Positions 32,570-41,928 of a stretch of 64,000 bases of DNA are shown piece after piece. Where the stretch lies: assembly GCF_023101085.1 (NCBI RefSeq), contig NZ_CP064703.1:7688001-7752000 (forward strand), given 5' to 3'. The notes under the pieces are model-generated. The model did no database searches. It had not been told where the DNA came from and saw only the letters and a program-made list of their open reading frames with translations. Position 1 is the first letter of the stretch; each line of letters opens with the position of its first letter. This DNA is from Bradyrhizobium sp. 170 (GTDB lineage Bacteria > Pseudomonadota > Alphaproteobacteria > Rhizobiales > Xanthobacteraceae). The position numbers and the translations under genes are program-made.

Positions 32570-34104
32570 TGAACTTATGGAAGCGTAGTCTTGCGGCCCG
32601 TTTCATCTGTTTCACGCTGCTGTCCCTCGTGCTGTCGCAAGCAATCGTGTTCTTCATTTCGTGGGATGAGCACGGGCAGACGATTCGAAAGGCCGCCAAG
32701 GGCGAGATACTCAGCCGGTGCGCTTCGCTCGCCCGAGTGTTGGAGGCCACGCCTCCGGCGCTTCAAACCGATATCCTTAGCGCCAGTAACACCAGTACGG
32801 CGAGATATTGGATATCGACCAACGGTCTGAAGGATGCCTCCGCGTGGCGAGAGGAGGCATGGGAGCGTTTGGCTCAGCCATTGCCGCGCGTGTCCTTTCC
32901 CGGCCATACCGTGCCGGCCGAAGCGAGACTGGATTTCGCCCGAAATAATGCCAGCAGTGGCAGCGCCTCCTCCTCGCAATGGATCGATTTAAGGCCGGAA
33001 GCCTGGCCGCTGTCTCGACCAGCGAAATTTCTTTATCTCGATGACGCCACCGGCATGGGATTGGCCGTCCGGTTGGCGAACGGTGCATGGCTGAACACTG
33101 CATTTGCCAAACCCGCGCAAGACGGCTTCTGGACCTCCAAATCCACCCTTGCGCTCGGCCTTTCGGCGTTGTCGTTGTCGATCATTGCCGTATTCGCCGC
33201 TCGAGGCATTGCGCAACCGTTGCGCCGCCTGGCCGTGGCGGCCGAAGCCCTCGGCCGTGGTCAGGAGATCGTACCGCTGCCGGAAACCGGCCCCGACGAT
33301 ATCCGACGCACCGCCGAGGCATTCAATCGCATGCAAGCGCGCCTGCACCGTTTCGTCGACGACCGCACCAAAATGCTGGCCGCCATCGGCCATGACCTGC
33401 GTACACCCCTGACCTCGCTCCGTTTGCGCGCAGAATTCGTGCCCGACGACGACGTTCGCGAGAAAATGCTCTCCACAATTTCGGAGATCCAGACGATGAC
33501 GGAGGCAACCCTCGCATTCGCTCGCGAAGATGCAACCGCAGAAAACACGCGGACCGTGGACCTCTCAGCTCTCGTGGAAAGTCTCTGCGACGATCTCGCC
33601 GAACTCGGTTATGACGTCTCTTTCTCCGAGGGACAGAAGATCAGCTACAGCTGCCGACCGGACGCACTGCGCCGCGCATGCCGTAACCTCGTCGAAAATG
33701 CCGTTCGTTATGGCGAGCGGGCGCGCGTCAGCGTGGAGCGACGAGCAGACAGTATCGAAATCATCGTTTCGGACGATGGACCCGGGATTCCCGATACCGC
33801 CAAGGAGCAGGTTTTTACGCCGTTTTTCCGGATGGAGAGTTCGCGGAACCGCGAAACTGGAGGCGTAGGTCTCGGCCTTTCCATTGCCCGGTCTATTGTC
33901 CGCCACCACGGCGGAGATATCGCCTTGATCAACCAGAAAAAGGGACTACACGCGGCCATTAGCTTGCCAGCGCTGGATGGCGGGCCGCCTTCCATCAGCC
34001 GGCCGGTCACGGTCGCAGGGGCGAAGGACGTCATCAACGCTCTCGAGCCGGCAAAACCTTCGTCGGTGGCCACGATCTTGCAGCGCGCGTCGAAATCATA
34101 TTGA
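32566..34104 (+). CDS. Sensor histidine kinase, partner of 31850-32569
   Basis: Inner-membrane kinase of 512 residues. First span about 10-32 (ARFICFTLLSLVLSQAIVFF), periplasmic sensor 33-188 with no recognised domain, second span about 192-213, HAMP 214-265 (RGIAQPLRRLAVAAEALGRG), dimerisation domain with His276 in AAIGHDLRTPLTSLRLRAEF, then HATPase: RNLVENAVRYGERA (N box), SDDGPGIPDTA (G1), FRMESSRNRETGGVGLGLSI (F/G2). The last 45 residues form a tail beyond the kinase core. Coupled to the regulator gene by a 4-bp overlap; a second ATG follows directly (32569). The periplasmic domain suggests sensing of envelope or osmotic state. Confidence 0.95.
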   Translation: MMNLWKRSLAARFICFTLLSLVLSQAIVFFISWDEHGQTIRKAAKGEILSRCASLARVLEATPPALQTDILSASNTSTARYWISTNGLKDASAWREEAWERLAQPLPRVSFPGHTVPAEARLDFARNNASSGSASSSQWIDLRPEAWPLSRPAKFLYLDDATGMGLAVRLANGAWLNTAFAKPAQDGFWTSKSTLALGLSALSLSIIAVFAARGIAQPLRRLAVAAEALGRGQEIVPLPETGPDDIRRTAEAFNRMQARLHRFVDDRTKMLAAIGHDLRTPLTSLRLRAEFVPDDDVREKMLSTISEIQTMTEATLAFAREDATAENTRTVDLSALVESLCDDLAELGYDVSFSEGQKISYSCRPDALRRACRNLVENAVRYGERARVSVERRADSIEIIVSDDGPGIPDTAKEQVFTPFFRMESSRNRETGGVGLGLSIARSIVRHHGGDIALINQKKGLHAAISLPALDGGPPSISRPVTVAGAKDVINALEPAKPSSVATILQRASKSY

Positions 34105-34155
34105 TCACCCAGCAGACCGCCGATGCGCGAAAGGCCGCAGGGATGAGTGCACGCC

Positions 34156-35841
34156 CTACGCTGCCCGCACCTTGCCCAAGAATTCGTCGACCGCGCTGCG
34201 CAGCGCGCCGGACTGGTTGTCGAGTTCGCGGGCGTTGGCCAGCACCTCGGAGGCTGCCTTGCCGGTCGCCGCCGCCGCGGTGGTGACGCCGCCGATATGG
34301 GTGGAGATCTCGTTCGATCCGGCCGCCACCGACTGAATGTTGCGGGCGATCTCGCGGGTGGCGCCGCCCTGCTGCTCGACGGCGGTCGAGATCGAAACCG
34401 TGATCTCGCTCATCTGCGAGATGGTTTCGGTGATGCCGCCGATCGAGGCCACGGCTTCGCTGGTGGAAGCCTGCATGGCCGCGACCTGGGAGGAGATTTC
34501 CTCGGTCGCCTTCGCGGTCTGGTTGGCGAGCGCCTTCACTTCCGACGCCACGACCGCGAAGCCGCGGCCGGAATCGCCGGCGCGCGCCGCTTCGATGGTG
34601 GCGTTGAGCGCGAGCAAATTGGTTTGAGCTGCGATCGAGTGGATCAGCTTGACGACTTCACCGATCTTCTCGGCGCCGGTCGAGAGCGCGCCGACGGTGG
34701 CGTTGGTGCGTTCGGCGTCGCTGACCGCCTTGCTGGCGATCTCGCTGGAGCGCGCTACCTGACGGGAAATCTCGGTCACCGAGCTGGAGAGCTCTTCGGC
34801 GGCGGAGGCCACCGTGCCGACATTGTCGGACGAACGCTGCGATGCCGCGCCGACGGTCGCAGCCCGCGCGCTGGCGTCGCTGGCGGTGGTGGTCATGGAC
34901 TGCGCGGTGGTCTGCATGCCGGCGGCCGCCGTCGACACCGAGCGCACGATGCCGGTCACGCTGCGTTCGAAATCGCTGGCGATGCTTTCCATCGCCGCCC
35001 GCCGTTCGGCCTCGGCGCGCGCCTGCACCTCGGCTTCCTTCTGCTCAAGCCCGCGGATGCGCACCGCATTGTCCTGGAAAATCTGGACGGTCTTGGCCAT
35101 CGCGCCGATTTCGTCGCCGCGGCCGATGCCGGGAATTTCGCCGTCCAGACGGCCCTCGGCCAGGTCCTGCATGCGGGTGCCAAGCTGAACGAGCGGCTTG
35201 GAAATACTGCGACCGATCATCCAGGCGATGCTGCCTGCAATCAGCGCGATACCGAGAATGGCGAGGCCGAGCACGGCCGCGATCGGCTTCATCTTGGTGT
35301 CGAGGTCGTCGAGATAGGCGCCGGTGCCGACGAACATGTTCCAGCCGGGGATCGGAACAGCGTAGGAAAACTTGCGGATCAGGTCGTCTTGTCCCGGCTT
35401 GCGGAATTCATAGCGCAACATGATTTCGCCGTTCGCCGCGACACCATCGCGCAGTTCGCGCACCAGCTTCCTGCCGCCCGTGTCGATGTCCATGCGGTTC
35501 TGGCCGATCTGAGAGGGAACCGGCGCCAGCACGGCGACGCCATCCATCGTGTAGGCGAACACGTAGCCGTTGCCGTTGTCGAAGGTCAGCGTATTGCCGC
35601 GCTTGCTGAACTCGGCAATCGCCGCTTCCTTGGTCATCTGGCCCGCGGCAACCTGCTTCTGCAGGCCGAGCGCCATGTTGCGCGCCATGTCGACGATCGC
35701 CCTGGTCTGCTCGACCCGCGCATTCAGCATCTCACGCTGCATCAGATAGCCCGCGAGCAAGCCGGCGACGCAGAGGCCGAGCAGGGTCACACCCACCAGA
35801 ATGCCGAGCTTGGGGGTGATCTTGAGATTGGTGAGCTTCAC
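34156..35841 (-). CDS. Methyl-accepting chemotaxis protein with sCache-type sensor
   Basis: Chemoreceptor of 561 residues. I use GTG 35841 ([20 protein letters not shown]) because GGAG lies 8 bases upstream; an ATG at 35898 has none. First span follows at about 12-32, then a periplasmic single Cache domain ([40 protein letters not shown]) of the sCache_2 type that binds small organic acids. Second span about 190-212, HAMP, and a cytoplasmic signalling domain with the hairpin tip [40 protein letters not shown]. It is divergent from the hydroxyacid dehydrogenase and the ABC importer, which hints at a shared ligand. Confidence 0.94.
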   Translation of the reverse strand: MKLTNLKITPKLGILVGVTLLGLCVAGLLAGYLMQREMLNARVEQTRAIVDMARNMALGLQKQVAAGQMTKEAAIAEFSKRGNTLTFDNGNGYVFAYTMDGVAVLAPVPSQIGQNRMDIDTGGRKLVRELRDGVAANGEIMLRYEFRKPGQDDLIRKFSYAVPIPGWNMFVGTGAYLDDLDTKMKPIAAVLGLAILGIALIAGSIAWMIGRSISKPLVQLGTRMQDLAEGRLDGEIPGIGRGDEIGAMAKTVQIFQDNAVRIRGLEQKEAEVQARAEAERRAAMESIASDFERSVTGIVRSVSTAAAGMQTTAQSMTTTASDASARAATVGAASQRSSDNVGTVASAAEELSSSVTEISRQVARSSEIASKAVSDAERTNATVGALSTGAEKIGEVVKLIHSIAAQTNLLALNATIEAARAGDSGRGFAVVASEVKALANQTAKATEEISSQVAAMQASTSEAVASIGGITETISQMSEITVSISTAVEQQGGATREIARNIQSVAAGSNEISTHIGGVTTAAAATGKAASEVLANARELDNQSGALRSAVDEFLGKVRAA

Positions 35842-36092
35842 GGGGATCTCCGGAAATAGGCGCGTGGCGCGCGATTGGCCGATTGATTTGGCGCACAATA
35901 TCGTGAGACCCTTTAGCGCTTTGTTACGAAGACCAGCGGAAACCCGGCTGAAAACACCGCTTCCAATCGATGCAGCAACCGGCGATTGTAGCAGGGGGCG
36001 GTCAGGTCGCGTAAAAGATGAAGTTGCGTAAAAGAATCGGGCGGCGCCCGCCGCCCTGAACCAACACCGAAGAATAAAATCGGGAGCAGGAA

Positions 36093-37136
36093 ATGCCGAA
36101 TTTCAAGGTGGTGACGCCGAAGGGCGCGAGCTTCACGGTGGCCGGCGGCGGCTACGACTATGAGAAGGAAGCGCTCGACCCGATCGGGGCCGAAATCATC
36201 GAGGCGCCGGCCAACGAGGCGGAATTCATCGCCGCCGCAAAGACCGCGGATGCGATCTACGCCAAGGGCATGCCGATCACGAAGGCGGTCATCGACGCGC
36301 TCGAAAACTGCAAGGTGATCACGCTCGGCAGCGTTGGCGTCGACTCCGTCGACGTCAAGGCCGCCACCGCCCGCGGCATTCCCGTCACCAACATCCCCGA
36401 CACCTTCATCGAGGAGGTCGCCGACCATGCCATGATGCTGCTTCTCGCTGGGTTCCGCCGGCTGGTCGAGCAGGACAAGATGGTGCGCACCGGCCGCTGG
36501 TCGGAGGGCCGGCCGGCGCTTTTGAAGATCCCGCGGCTGATGGGCCAGACGCTTGGCTTCATCTCGTTCGGCCGGGTGGCGCGCGCGGTCGCCAAGCGCG
36601 CCGCCCCGTTCGGACTGCGCATGATGGCCTACGACCCCTTCATCCAGGAAACGCTGATGTACGACCACGGCGTGATCCCCTCGACGCTGAACGAGGTGCT
36701 GTCGCAGTCGGATTTCGTCTCGATGCATGCGCCGGCGCGGCCTGAGGTGCATCACATGCTCACCGAGAAGCATTTCCGCCAGATGAAAAAATCCGCCGTC
36801 TTCATCAATACCGGCCGCGGCGCCACGGTGGACGAGGAATCGCTGATCAAGGCGCTGCAGGAGGGTTGGATCGCGCATGCCGCGCTGGACGTGCTGGAAA
36901 AGGAGCCGCCGTCCCACAACAACCCGATGCTTTCGATGGAAAACGTCACCCTGACCGCGCATGTCGCCTCTGCGTCGGCACGTTTTGACGAGGCGCGCAA
37001 GCGCCGCGTAGGCTACGAATTGTCACTGGTCCTGCAGGGGATGTGGCCGGTAAGCTGCGTCAATCCGTCGGTGCTGCAAAACACCGCGCTCCGCCGCTGG
37101 CAGCCCGTCAGCATGGATCGCGGCCCGAACAGCTAG
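36093..37136 (+). CDS. D-2-hydroxyacid dehydrogenase-like protein with altered NAD motif
   Basis: Member of the D-isomer 2-hydroxyacid dehydrogenase family, 347 residues; RBS GGAG at 36082-36085 before ATG 36093. The catalytic residues are all there: Arg242 in [12 protein letters not shown], Glu271 in DVLEKEPPS, His290 in TAHVASAS. The dinucleotide loop is odd: [12 protein letters not shown] at 154-164 has Ser158 where the second glycine of GxGxxG-type loops is expected. NAD binding may be weak or the cofactor different. Upstream DNA carries a 17-bp period repeat GCGTAAAAGA (36009, 36026) and a GC-rich hairpin (36039-36056). The gene precedes the ABC importer by 72 bp and may process its substrate. 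Confidence 0.88.
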   Translation: MPNFKVVTPKGASFTVAGGGYDYEKEALDPIGAEIIEAPANEAEFIAAAKTADAIYAKGMPITKAVIDALENCKVITLGSVGVDSVDVKAATARGIPVTNIPDTFIEEVADHAMMLLLAGFRRLVEQDKMVRTGRWSEGRPALLKIPRLMGQTLGFISFGRVARAVAKRAAPFGLRMMAYDPFIQETLMYDHGVIPSTLNEVLSQSDFVSMHAPARPEVHHMLTEKHFRQMKKSAVFINTGRGATVDEESLIKALQEGWIAHAALDVLEKEPPSHNNPMLSMENVTLTAHVASASARFDEARKRRVGYELSLVLQGMWPVSCVNPSVLQNTALRRWQPVSMDRGPNS

Positions 37137-37208
37137 AGCGGCAAAAGGCGTTTTGAACGACAGGTTCACCAGCGATTCAACGCCGGGAACCAGAACAGGG
37201 AGAGAAGC

Positions 37209-38555
37209 ATGAAGAACGACATCACCCGTCGCGATGCGTTGGCTTTGGGCGTTTCCGCCGCCGCGCTGGCCGCGACCGGCGCGTCTGCCCAAACCGCATC
37301 CGCCATCAAGGCCGCCGACGTCCCGGCCCCCAAGTTTGCGATCGAGAAAGGCGCGTCCTTGCGCATGCTGCGCCCGGTCCGTTTCGTGCAGGCCGACGAG
37401 GACGTGTTCCGCGCCAACGCAAAAGCCTTCAGCGACAAGACCGGCATCGAGGTCAAGGTCGACTTTGTCGGCTGGGAAGACATCAACCAGCAGACCGCGG
37501 TGACCTCGAACTCCGGCGCCGGCCCCGATATGATCATCGGCTTCTCCGATGCGCCGCACATTTATATCGACAAGCTGGTCGAACTGACCGACGTCGCCGA
37601 CTATCTCGGCAAGCGCTACGGCGGCTGGCTGCCGCTGGCGCAGACCTACGGCAAGCGCAGCAAGAGCGACGCCTGGATCGGATTGCCGTTCGGAGCCACC
37701 GCCGGCCCCCTGATCTACCGCAAATCGGTGTTGAAATCGGTCGGCTACGACAAGGTTCCGGAAGACCATGCCGGAATCCTGGAGCTGTGCCAGAAGCTGC
37801 AGAAGGCCGGCAAGCCGGCCGGCTTCGCGCTGGGCAATGCCAAGGGCGACGGCAACGGCTTTGCCAACTGGGTGCTGTGGTCGCACAACGCTTCCCTGCT
37901 CGATGAAGAGGGTAACATCATCATCAACAGCAAGGAGACCATCGCCGCGCTGAAGTGGGTCAAGGAACTTTACCCGACCTTTATTGCCGGCACGCCGTCG
38001 TGGAACGACGTCAGCAACAACCGCGCCTACTCCTCGCAGGAAATCTCGCTGACCGCCAACGGCGTCTCGCTGTATTTCTCGCTGAAGAACGATCCGGCCA
38101 CCAAGGCGATCGCCGAGGACAGCGAGCATCAGCTCTTGCCGAAGGGCCTCGCCAAGGTCTCGCCGATGGCGGGCCTGACGCTCAACGCCATGCTGTTCAA
38201 GCACAGCCAGTATCCCAATGCCGCGAAGGCGTTCCTGCAATTCATGCTTGAAAAGGAACAATACGAGCCGTGGCTCAACGCCAACTCCGGCTACTGGTCC
38301 CAGCCGCTTGTCGCCTATGCCGACTCCGCGGTCTGGTCCGGCGATCCCAAGGTCTCGATCTTCAAGGACACGATGAAGAGCACCTACTACGATGGCTACA
38401 AGGGACCGATCTCGACCGCGACAGGTGCGGTCAGCGCCGATTACGTGCTGATCCAGATGTGTGCAGCGGTCGCGACCGGCGCCTCGACCCCGGAAGCCGC
38501 GGCCGCGGAGGCGGAGCAGCGCGCGAAGCGGTATTTCCGGCGGCAAGGCCGGTAG
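37209..38555 (+). CDS. Carbohydrate-type ABC transporter substrate-binding protein, Tat signal
   Basis: Extracellular solute-binding family 1 protein of 448 residues. The N-terminus MKNDITRRDALALGVSAAAL is a twin-arginine signal, cleaved near ASAQT, so the protein is exported folded. Typical blocks: FSDKTGIEVKVDFVGWEDIN, SGAGPDMIIGFSDAPHIYID, GLPFGATAGPLIYRKSVLKS and FLQFMLEKEQYEPWLNANSG. It is the first gene of an importer with two permeases; GGGAGAAGC stands before the ATG. Family 1 proteins usually bind sugars, polyols or glycerol phosphates. The dehydrogenase just upstream may act on the same or a derived compound. Confidence 0.94.
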   Translation: MKNDITRRDALALGVSAAALAATGASAQTASAIKAADVPAPKFAIEKGASLRMLRPVRFVQADEDVFRANAKAFSDKTGIEVKVDFVGWEDINQQTAVTSNSGAGPDMIIGFSDAPHIYIDKLVELTDVADYLGKRYGGWLPLAQTYGKRSKSDAWIGLPFGATAGPLIYRKSVLKSVGYDKVPEDHAGILELCQKLQKAGKPAGFALGNAKGDGNGFANWVLWSHNASLLDEEGNIIINSKETIAALKWVKELYPTFIAGTPSWNDVSNNRAYSSQEISLTANGVSLYFSLKNDPATKAIAEDSEHQLLPKGLAKVSPMAGLTLNAMLFKHSQYPNAAKAFLQFMLEKEQYEPWLNANSGYWSQPLVAYADSAVWSGDPKVSIFKDTMKSTYYDGYKGPISTATGAVSADYVLIQMCAAVATGASTPEAAAAEAEQRAKRYFRRQGR

Positions 38556-38586
38556 CGGCCTCGTTGAATCGCAAATCTGGATCAAC

Positions 38587-38669
38587 CGTCATTGCGAGCG
38601 AAGCGAAGCAATCCATAGCGCCACACTGGAAAAATGGATTGCTTCGTCGCTTCGCTCCTCGCAATGACG
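38587..38669. repeat. CGTCATTGCGAGCGAAGCG inverted repeat within the ABC operon
   Basis: Arms 38587-38616 and 38634-38669, starting CGTCATTGCGAGCGAAGCG and ending GCTCCTCGCAATGACG, form a long hairpin. A very common rhizobial repeat. It fills most of the 130 bp between the binding-protein stop and the first permease, whose ribosome site (GGTGGA) starts 3 bp after it. Confidence 0.92.
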
Positions 38670-38685
38670 ACGGTGGACGCATTCA

Positions 38686-39642
38686 ATGTCTGTAACCACA
38701 CTACCTTCTCGAGGGATCGCGCTCCGGCAACCGGGCTGGATCGCACGCCTGTTCGACTACAAGCCGTTCCTGATCGTGATGTGCCTCGCGCCGGCGATCG
38801 GGCTGCTCGCGGTGTTCCTCACCTATCCGCTCGGCCTCGGCGTCTGGCTCGCCTTCACCGACACCACCATCGGCCAACGCGGCATCTTCGTTGGCCTGGA
38901 GAATTTCCAGTATCTCTGGACCGATCCCTTGTGGTGGGGCGCGGTGTTCTACAGCGTATTCTACACCGCGGTCGCGACCTTCGGGAAATTCGCGCTCGGC
39001 TTCTGGCTGGCGCTGCTGCTCAACAACCACTTCCCGCTCAAGAGCCTGTTGCGCGCCATCGTGCTGCTGCCGTGGATCGTGCCGACGGTGCTGTCGGCGC
39101 TGGCGTTCTGGTGGATCTACGATCCGCAGTTCTCGATCATCTCCTATCTCTTGGTCGACGTGCTGCACATCCGCTCCACCAACATCGATTTCCTCGGCAC
39201 GCCCTGGCCGGCGCGCTTCTCGCTGATCGTGGCCAACATCTGGCGCGGCATTCCCTTCGTCGCGATCTCGTTGCTGGCGGGCCTGCAGACCATTTCGCCA
39301 TCGCTCTATGAGGCGGCGATGCTGGACGGCGCCAGCGCCTGGCAGCGCTTCCGTTACATCACCTTCCCGATGATGATGCCGATCCTCGCGATCGTGATGA
39401 CGTTCTCGATCATCTTCACCTTTACCGACTTCCAGCTCGTCTACGCCATCACCCGCGGCGGGCCGGTCAACTCCACGCATCTCTTGGCGACGCTCGCGTT
39501 CCAGCGCGGCATCGCCGGCGGCGAGCTCGGCGAGGGTGCGGCGATCGCGGTGTCGATGATCCCGTTCCTGGTGTTCGCGACATTGTTCAGCTACTTCGGC
39601 CTCGCGCGCCGCAAATGGCAGCAAGGAGAAGCCAATGACTGA
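38686..39642 (+). CDS. ABC transporter permease, MalF-type
   Basis: Inner-membrane permease of 318 residues with six predicted spans. First span LIVMCLAPAIGLLAVFLTYP; coupling loop EAAMLDGASAWQRFRYITFP (the EAA motif that docks to the ATPase). ATG 38686 has GGTGGA 8 bases upstream. It pairs with the second permease, whose start overlaps its stop by 8 bp. Together with the binding protein it forms an importer of the CUT1 sugar class; no ATPase gene is found in the window, so a shared MsmK-like ATPase encoded elsewhere probably drives it. Confidence 0.95.
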   Translation: MSVTTLPSRGIALRQPGWIARLFDYKPFLIVMCLAPAIGLLAVFLTYPLGLGVWLAFTDTTIGQRGIFVGLENFQYLWTDPLWWGAVFYSVFYTAVATFGKFALGFWLALLLNNHFPLKSLLRAIVLLPWIVPTVLSALAFWWIYDPQFSIISYLLVDVLHIRSTNIDFLGTPWPARFSLIVANIWRGIPFVAISLLAGLQTISPSLYEAAMLDGASAWQRFRYITFPMMMPILAIVMTFSIIFTFTDFQLVYAITRGGPVNSTHLLATLAFQRGIAGGELGEGAAIAVSMIPFLVFATLFSYFGLARRKWQQGEAND

Positions 39643-40531
39643 CGCAGCCGCTCAATCGACCAACGTCGCCAGCGCCACGCCGGACACCATGGCGTGGGAT
39701 TCGCGGGCGCGGCGGGTGATGATGATCTACCTGCCGCTGTCCTGCTTCGTGCTGATCCTGCTGTTCCCGTTCTACTGGATGGCGATCACCTCGTTCAAGC
39801 CGAACGCCGAGCTTCTGAACTACAAGGAGCATAATCCGTTCTGGATCTCCTCGCCGACGCTCGCCCATATCAAGCATTTGCTGTTCAACACCGCCTATCC
39901 GACCTGGCTGAAGACCACGATGTTCGTGGCGATCGGCTCCACGTTCCTGTCGCTGTTCGCGTCGACGCTTGCGGCCTACGCGATCGAGCGCCTGCGCTTC
40001 CGCGGCAGCCCCTACGTGGGCCTCGGTATCTACCTCGCCTATTTGGTGCCGCCGTCGATCCTGTTCATTCCGCTGGCCACCGTGATCGTGCAGTTTGGCC
40101 TGTTCGACTCGCCGATGGCGCTGATCCTGGTGTATCCGACCTTCCTGGTGCCGTTCTGCACCTGGCTCCTGATCGGCTATTTCAAGTCGATCCCGTATGA
40201 GCTGGAGGAATGCGCGCTGGTCGATGGCGCGACGCGGCTGCAGATCCTGCGGCGGATCACGCTGCCGCTCGCCGTACCGGGCCTGATCTCGGCCGGCATC
40301 TTCTCCTTCACGCTATCGTGGAACGAGTTCATCTATGCGCTCGCCTTCATCCAGAGCGGCGCCAACAAGACGGTGCCGGTCGCGATCCTGACCGAGCTCG
40401 TCACCGGCGACGTCTACCAGTGGGGGGCGCTGATGGCGGGTTCGCTGCTCGGCTCGCTGCCGGTCGCACTGTTTTATTCGCTGTTCGTGGATTACTACGT
40501 GTCGTCGCTGACGGGCGCGGTGAAGGAATAG
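39635..40531 (+). CDS. ABC transporter permease, MalG-type
   Basis: Second permease of the importer, 298 residues, six spans. First span YLPLSCFVLILLFPFYWMAI, then TSFKPNAELL, characteristic of MalG-type proteins; EAA-like coupling motif YELEECALVDGATRLQILRR, followed by ITLPLAVPGLISAGIFSFTL and SWNEFIYALAF. Overlaps the first permease by 8 bp, so the two are translated together. The operon ends here: the downstream DNA holds a dispersed repeat and a large palindrome before the convergent tonB. No ATPase follows. Confidence 0.95.
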   Translation: MTDAAAQSTNVASATPDTMAWDSRARRVMMIYLPLSCFVLILLFPFYWMAITSFKPNAELLNYKEHNPFWISSPTLAHIKHLLFNTAYPTWLKTTMFVAIGSTFLSLFASTLAAYAIERLRFRGSPYVGLGIYLAYLVPPSILFIPLATVIVQFGLFDSPMALILVYPTFLVPFCTWLLIGYFKSIPYELEECALVDGATRLQILRRITLPLAVPGLISAGIFSFTLSWNEFIYALAFIQSGANKTVPVAILTELVTGDVYQWGALMAGSLLGSLPVALFYSLFVDYYVSSLTGAVKE

Positions 40532-40538
40532 GGTCCGT

Positions 40539-40589
40539 AGCGTTTTCGAGCGAAGTGGATCCCGGTTCGCGTAAAGAAAACGCGTCAAA
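40539..40589. repeat. Dispersed GACGCGTTTTC...GAAAACGCT repeat, copy B (inverted)
   Basis: Reads AGCGTTTTCGAGCGAAGTGG at its left end and GTAAAGAAAACGCGTCAAA at its right. Its reverse complement matches copy A (11062-11112) over the full length with a few mismatches. Confidence 0.85.
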
Positions 40590-40598
40590 ACAAAAAGC

Positions 40599-40639
40599 TA
40601 GAGCTCGGTTCTGATTCAATCAGAACCGAAAAGGCTCTA
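40599..40639. terminator. Large palindrome between the ABC operon and tonB, probable bidirectional terminator
   Basis: Nested inverted repeat: TAGAGC ... GCTCTA outside, and CGGTTCTGATT-C-AATCAGAACCG perfect inside. A-rich runs stand on both sides (CAAAAAG before, GAAAAG within). It lies at the 3' ends of two convergent operons and contains the tonB stop codon (40637-40639). Confidence 0.6.
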
Positions 40640-41467
40640 ACGGATATAGAACGCCACCGGCGCGGTGAACGGCATCGAGGACTGCTTCACATCCGCAGGG
40701 AATGCGGGAAACGGCTGGGCGCGGCGCACCATCGCCAGCGTCTCGGCATCCAGCGCCGAATGACCTGACGAGCCGCCGAGGCCGACAGAAACCACCCCGC
40801 CGCTTCGGCTGAGCGTGAAGCTGACTCGTGAAGTGCCCTGCTGGCCCGCGGCCTTGGCGGCGGGCGGATATTGCTTGAAACGTTGCAGATGCGCGGCGAC
40901 CATCTGCCGGTAAGAGGCAAGAGCGGCCGCCGATGCGCCGGCGTTGGCGGCGGATGCGGCCGGCGCCTGCCGCTCGGCCTTGGGCGAGGCGGTGGTGCGC
41001 GGCGCAGGCGGCGCGTCGGTCGGCTTCTTCGCGTCGGCGCGGACTACCTTCGGCTTCACCGGTGACGGCTTTTTCTCAGGCTCGACCTTGGCCGGCTCCG
41101 GCTTCGGCGGGGTCGGCTCGGTCTTCTGCTCCGGCGGGGCGACGACTTCCGGCTTCTCCTGCGGCGGCGTCGGCGGGATCTGTTCCTGCACGGCTTCCGC
41201 AGCCGCGGGCTCCGGTGGCGAAGCATCGGCCTGCTGCATGACGGGTCCCGGCGCGAGGTCCATTTGCGTCGGCTGCGGCGCAGAGGAAGCCGGCGCCATG
41301 TCGACCATGATCGCGGGCAAGGTGACGCCCGGCACCGGCCGCTGCGTGTACCAGTTCAACGCTAACGCAATCAGCGCCGCATGCGCGGCAGCAATCGCAA
41401 ACGCCGACGCACCCCAGCGCCGGACGCCCGCCTGGTCGGAAACATCATGCAGCGCGAACGCGTTCAC
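40637..41467 (-). CDS. tonB: Energy transducer TonB
   Basis: Periplasm-spanning protein of 276 residues that passes energy from ExbB/ExbD to outer-membrane receptors. Starts with GTG 41467 (GGAG 8 bases upstream; 4 bp after the exbD stop). N-terminal anchor about 20-42 (ASAFAIAAAHAALIALALNW), then a proline/lysine/glutamate-rich rod (residues 55-165) and the TonB C-terminal fold: YRQMVAAHLQRFKQYPPAAK, GTSRVSFTLSRSGGVVSVGL, DAETLAMVRRAQPFPAFPAD. The PVAFYIR end is typical. Last gene of the minus-strand heme operon, hence dedicated to HmuR. Confidence 0.95.
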   Translation of the reverse strand: MNAFALHDVSDQAGVRRWGASAFAIAAAHAALIALALNWYTQRPVPGVTLPAIMVDMAPASSAPQPTQMDLAPGPVMQQADASPPEPAAAEAVQEQIPPTPPQEKPEVVAPPEQKTEPTPPKPEPAKVEPEKKPSPVKPKVVRADAKKPTDAPPAPRTTASPKAERQAPAASAANAGASAAALASYRQMVAAHLQRFKQYPPAAKAAGQQGTSRVSFTLSRSGGVVSVGLGGSSGHSALDAETLAMVRRAQPFPAFPADVKQSSMPFTAPVAFYIR

Positions 41468-41471
41468 GGCG

Positions 41472-41915
41472 CTAGCTCCGGCCGTCGAGGCCGACCAGCG
41501 CGATCTTGAGATAGCCGGCGTTGCGCAACAGGTTCATCACCTCCATCAGGTCGCCATAGCTGACGGCCTTGTCGGCGCGCAGATAGATGCGTTCGTTCTT
41601 GTCGCCCTTGGTGGCGGAGTCGATGGTGGCCGTCAGCGTATCGCGCGCGATCACGTCCTCGCCGACGGCAACTGAAAGATCCGGTTTCACCGTGACGAAC
41701 ACCGGCTTGTCCGGCCGCGGCGACGGCTCGACGGCGCTCGCCGGAAGATTGACACCGAGATCGACGGTTGCGAGCGGGGCGGCGACCATGAAGATGATCA
41801 GCAGCACCAGCATCACGTCGATGAACGGCGTGACGTTGATCTCATGGGCCTCGACAAGATCGTCGCCGCCGCGCGACCGTCCGCCGATTGCCTGACCGAG
41901 CTTCGCTCCCATCAC
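41472..41915 (-). CDS. exbD: ExbD proton-channel accessory protein
   Basis: Inner-membrane protein of 147 residues of the ExbD/TolR family. One N-terminal span (about 28-48, INVTPFIDVMLVLLIIFMVA) carries the conserved proton-path Asp in FIDVMLVLL; the rest is periplasmic (VFVTVKPDLSVAVGEDVIA, RIYLRADKAVSYGDLMEVMN). It works in a complex with ExbB and TonB. GGAG is about 10 bases before the ATG. Lies 13 bp after exbB and 4 bp before tonB, so the three are one unit. Confidence 0.96.
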   Translation of the reverse strand: MMGAKLGQAIGGRSRGGDDLVEAHEINVTPFIDVMLVLLIIFMVAAPLATVDLGVNLPASAVEPSPRPDKPVFVTVKPDLSVAVGEDVIARDTLTATIDSATKGDKNERIYLRADKAVSYGDLMEVMNLLRNAGYLKIALVGLDGRS

Positions 41916-41928
41916 TCACACTCCGTCT

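Noticed and set aside
34147..35859. 570-codon plus-strand frame
   Set aside because: Runs antisense through the whole chemoreceptor gene; translation is histidine/arginine/glycine-rich with no domain. A shadow of high-GC codon use.
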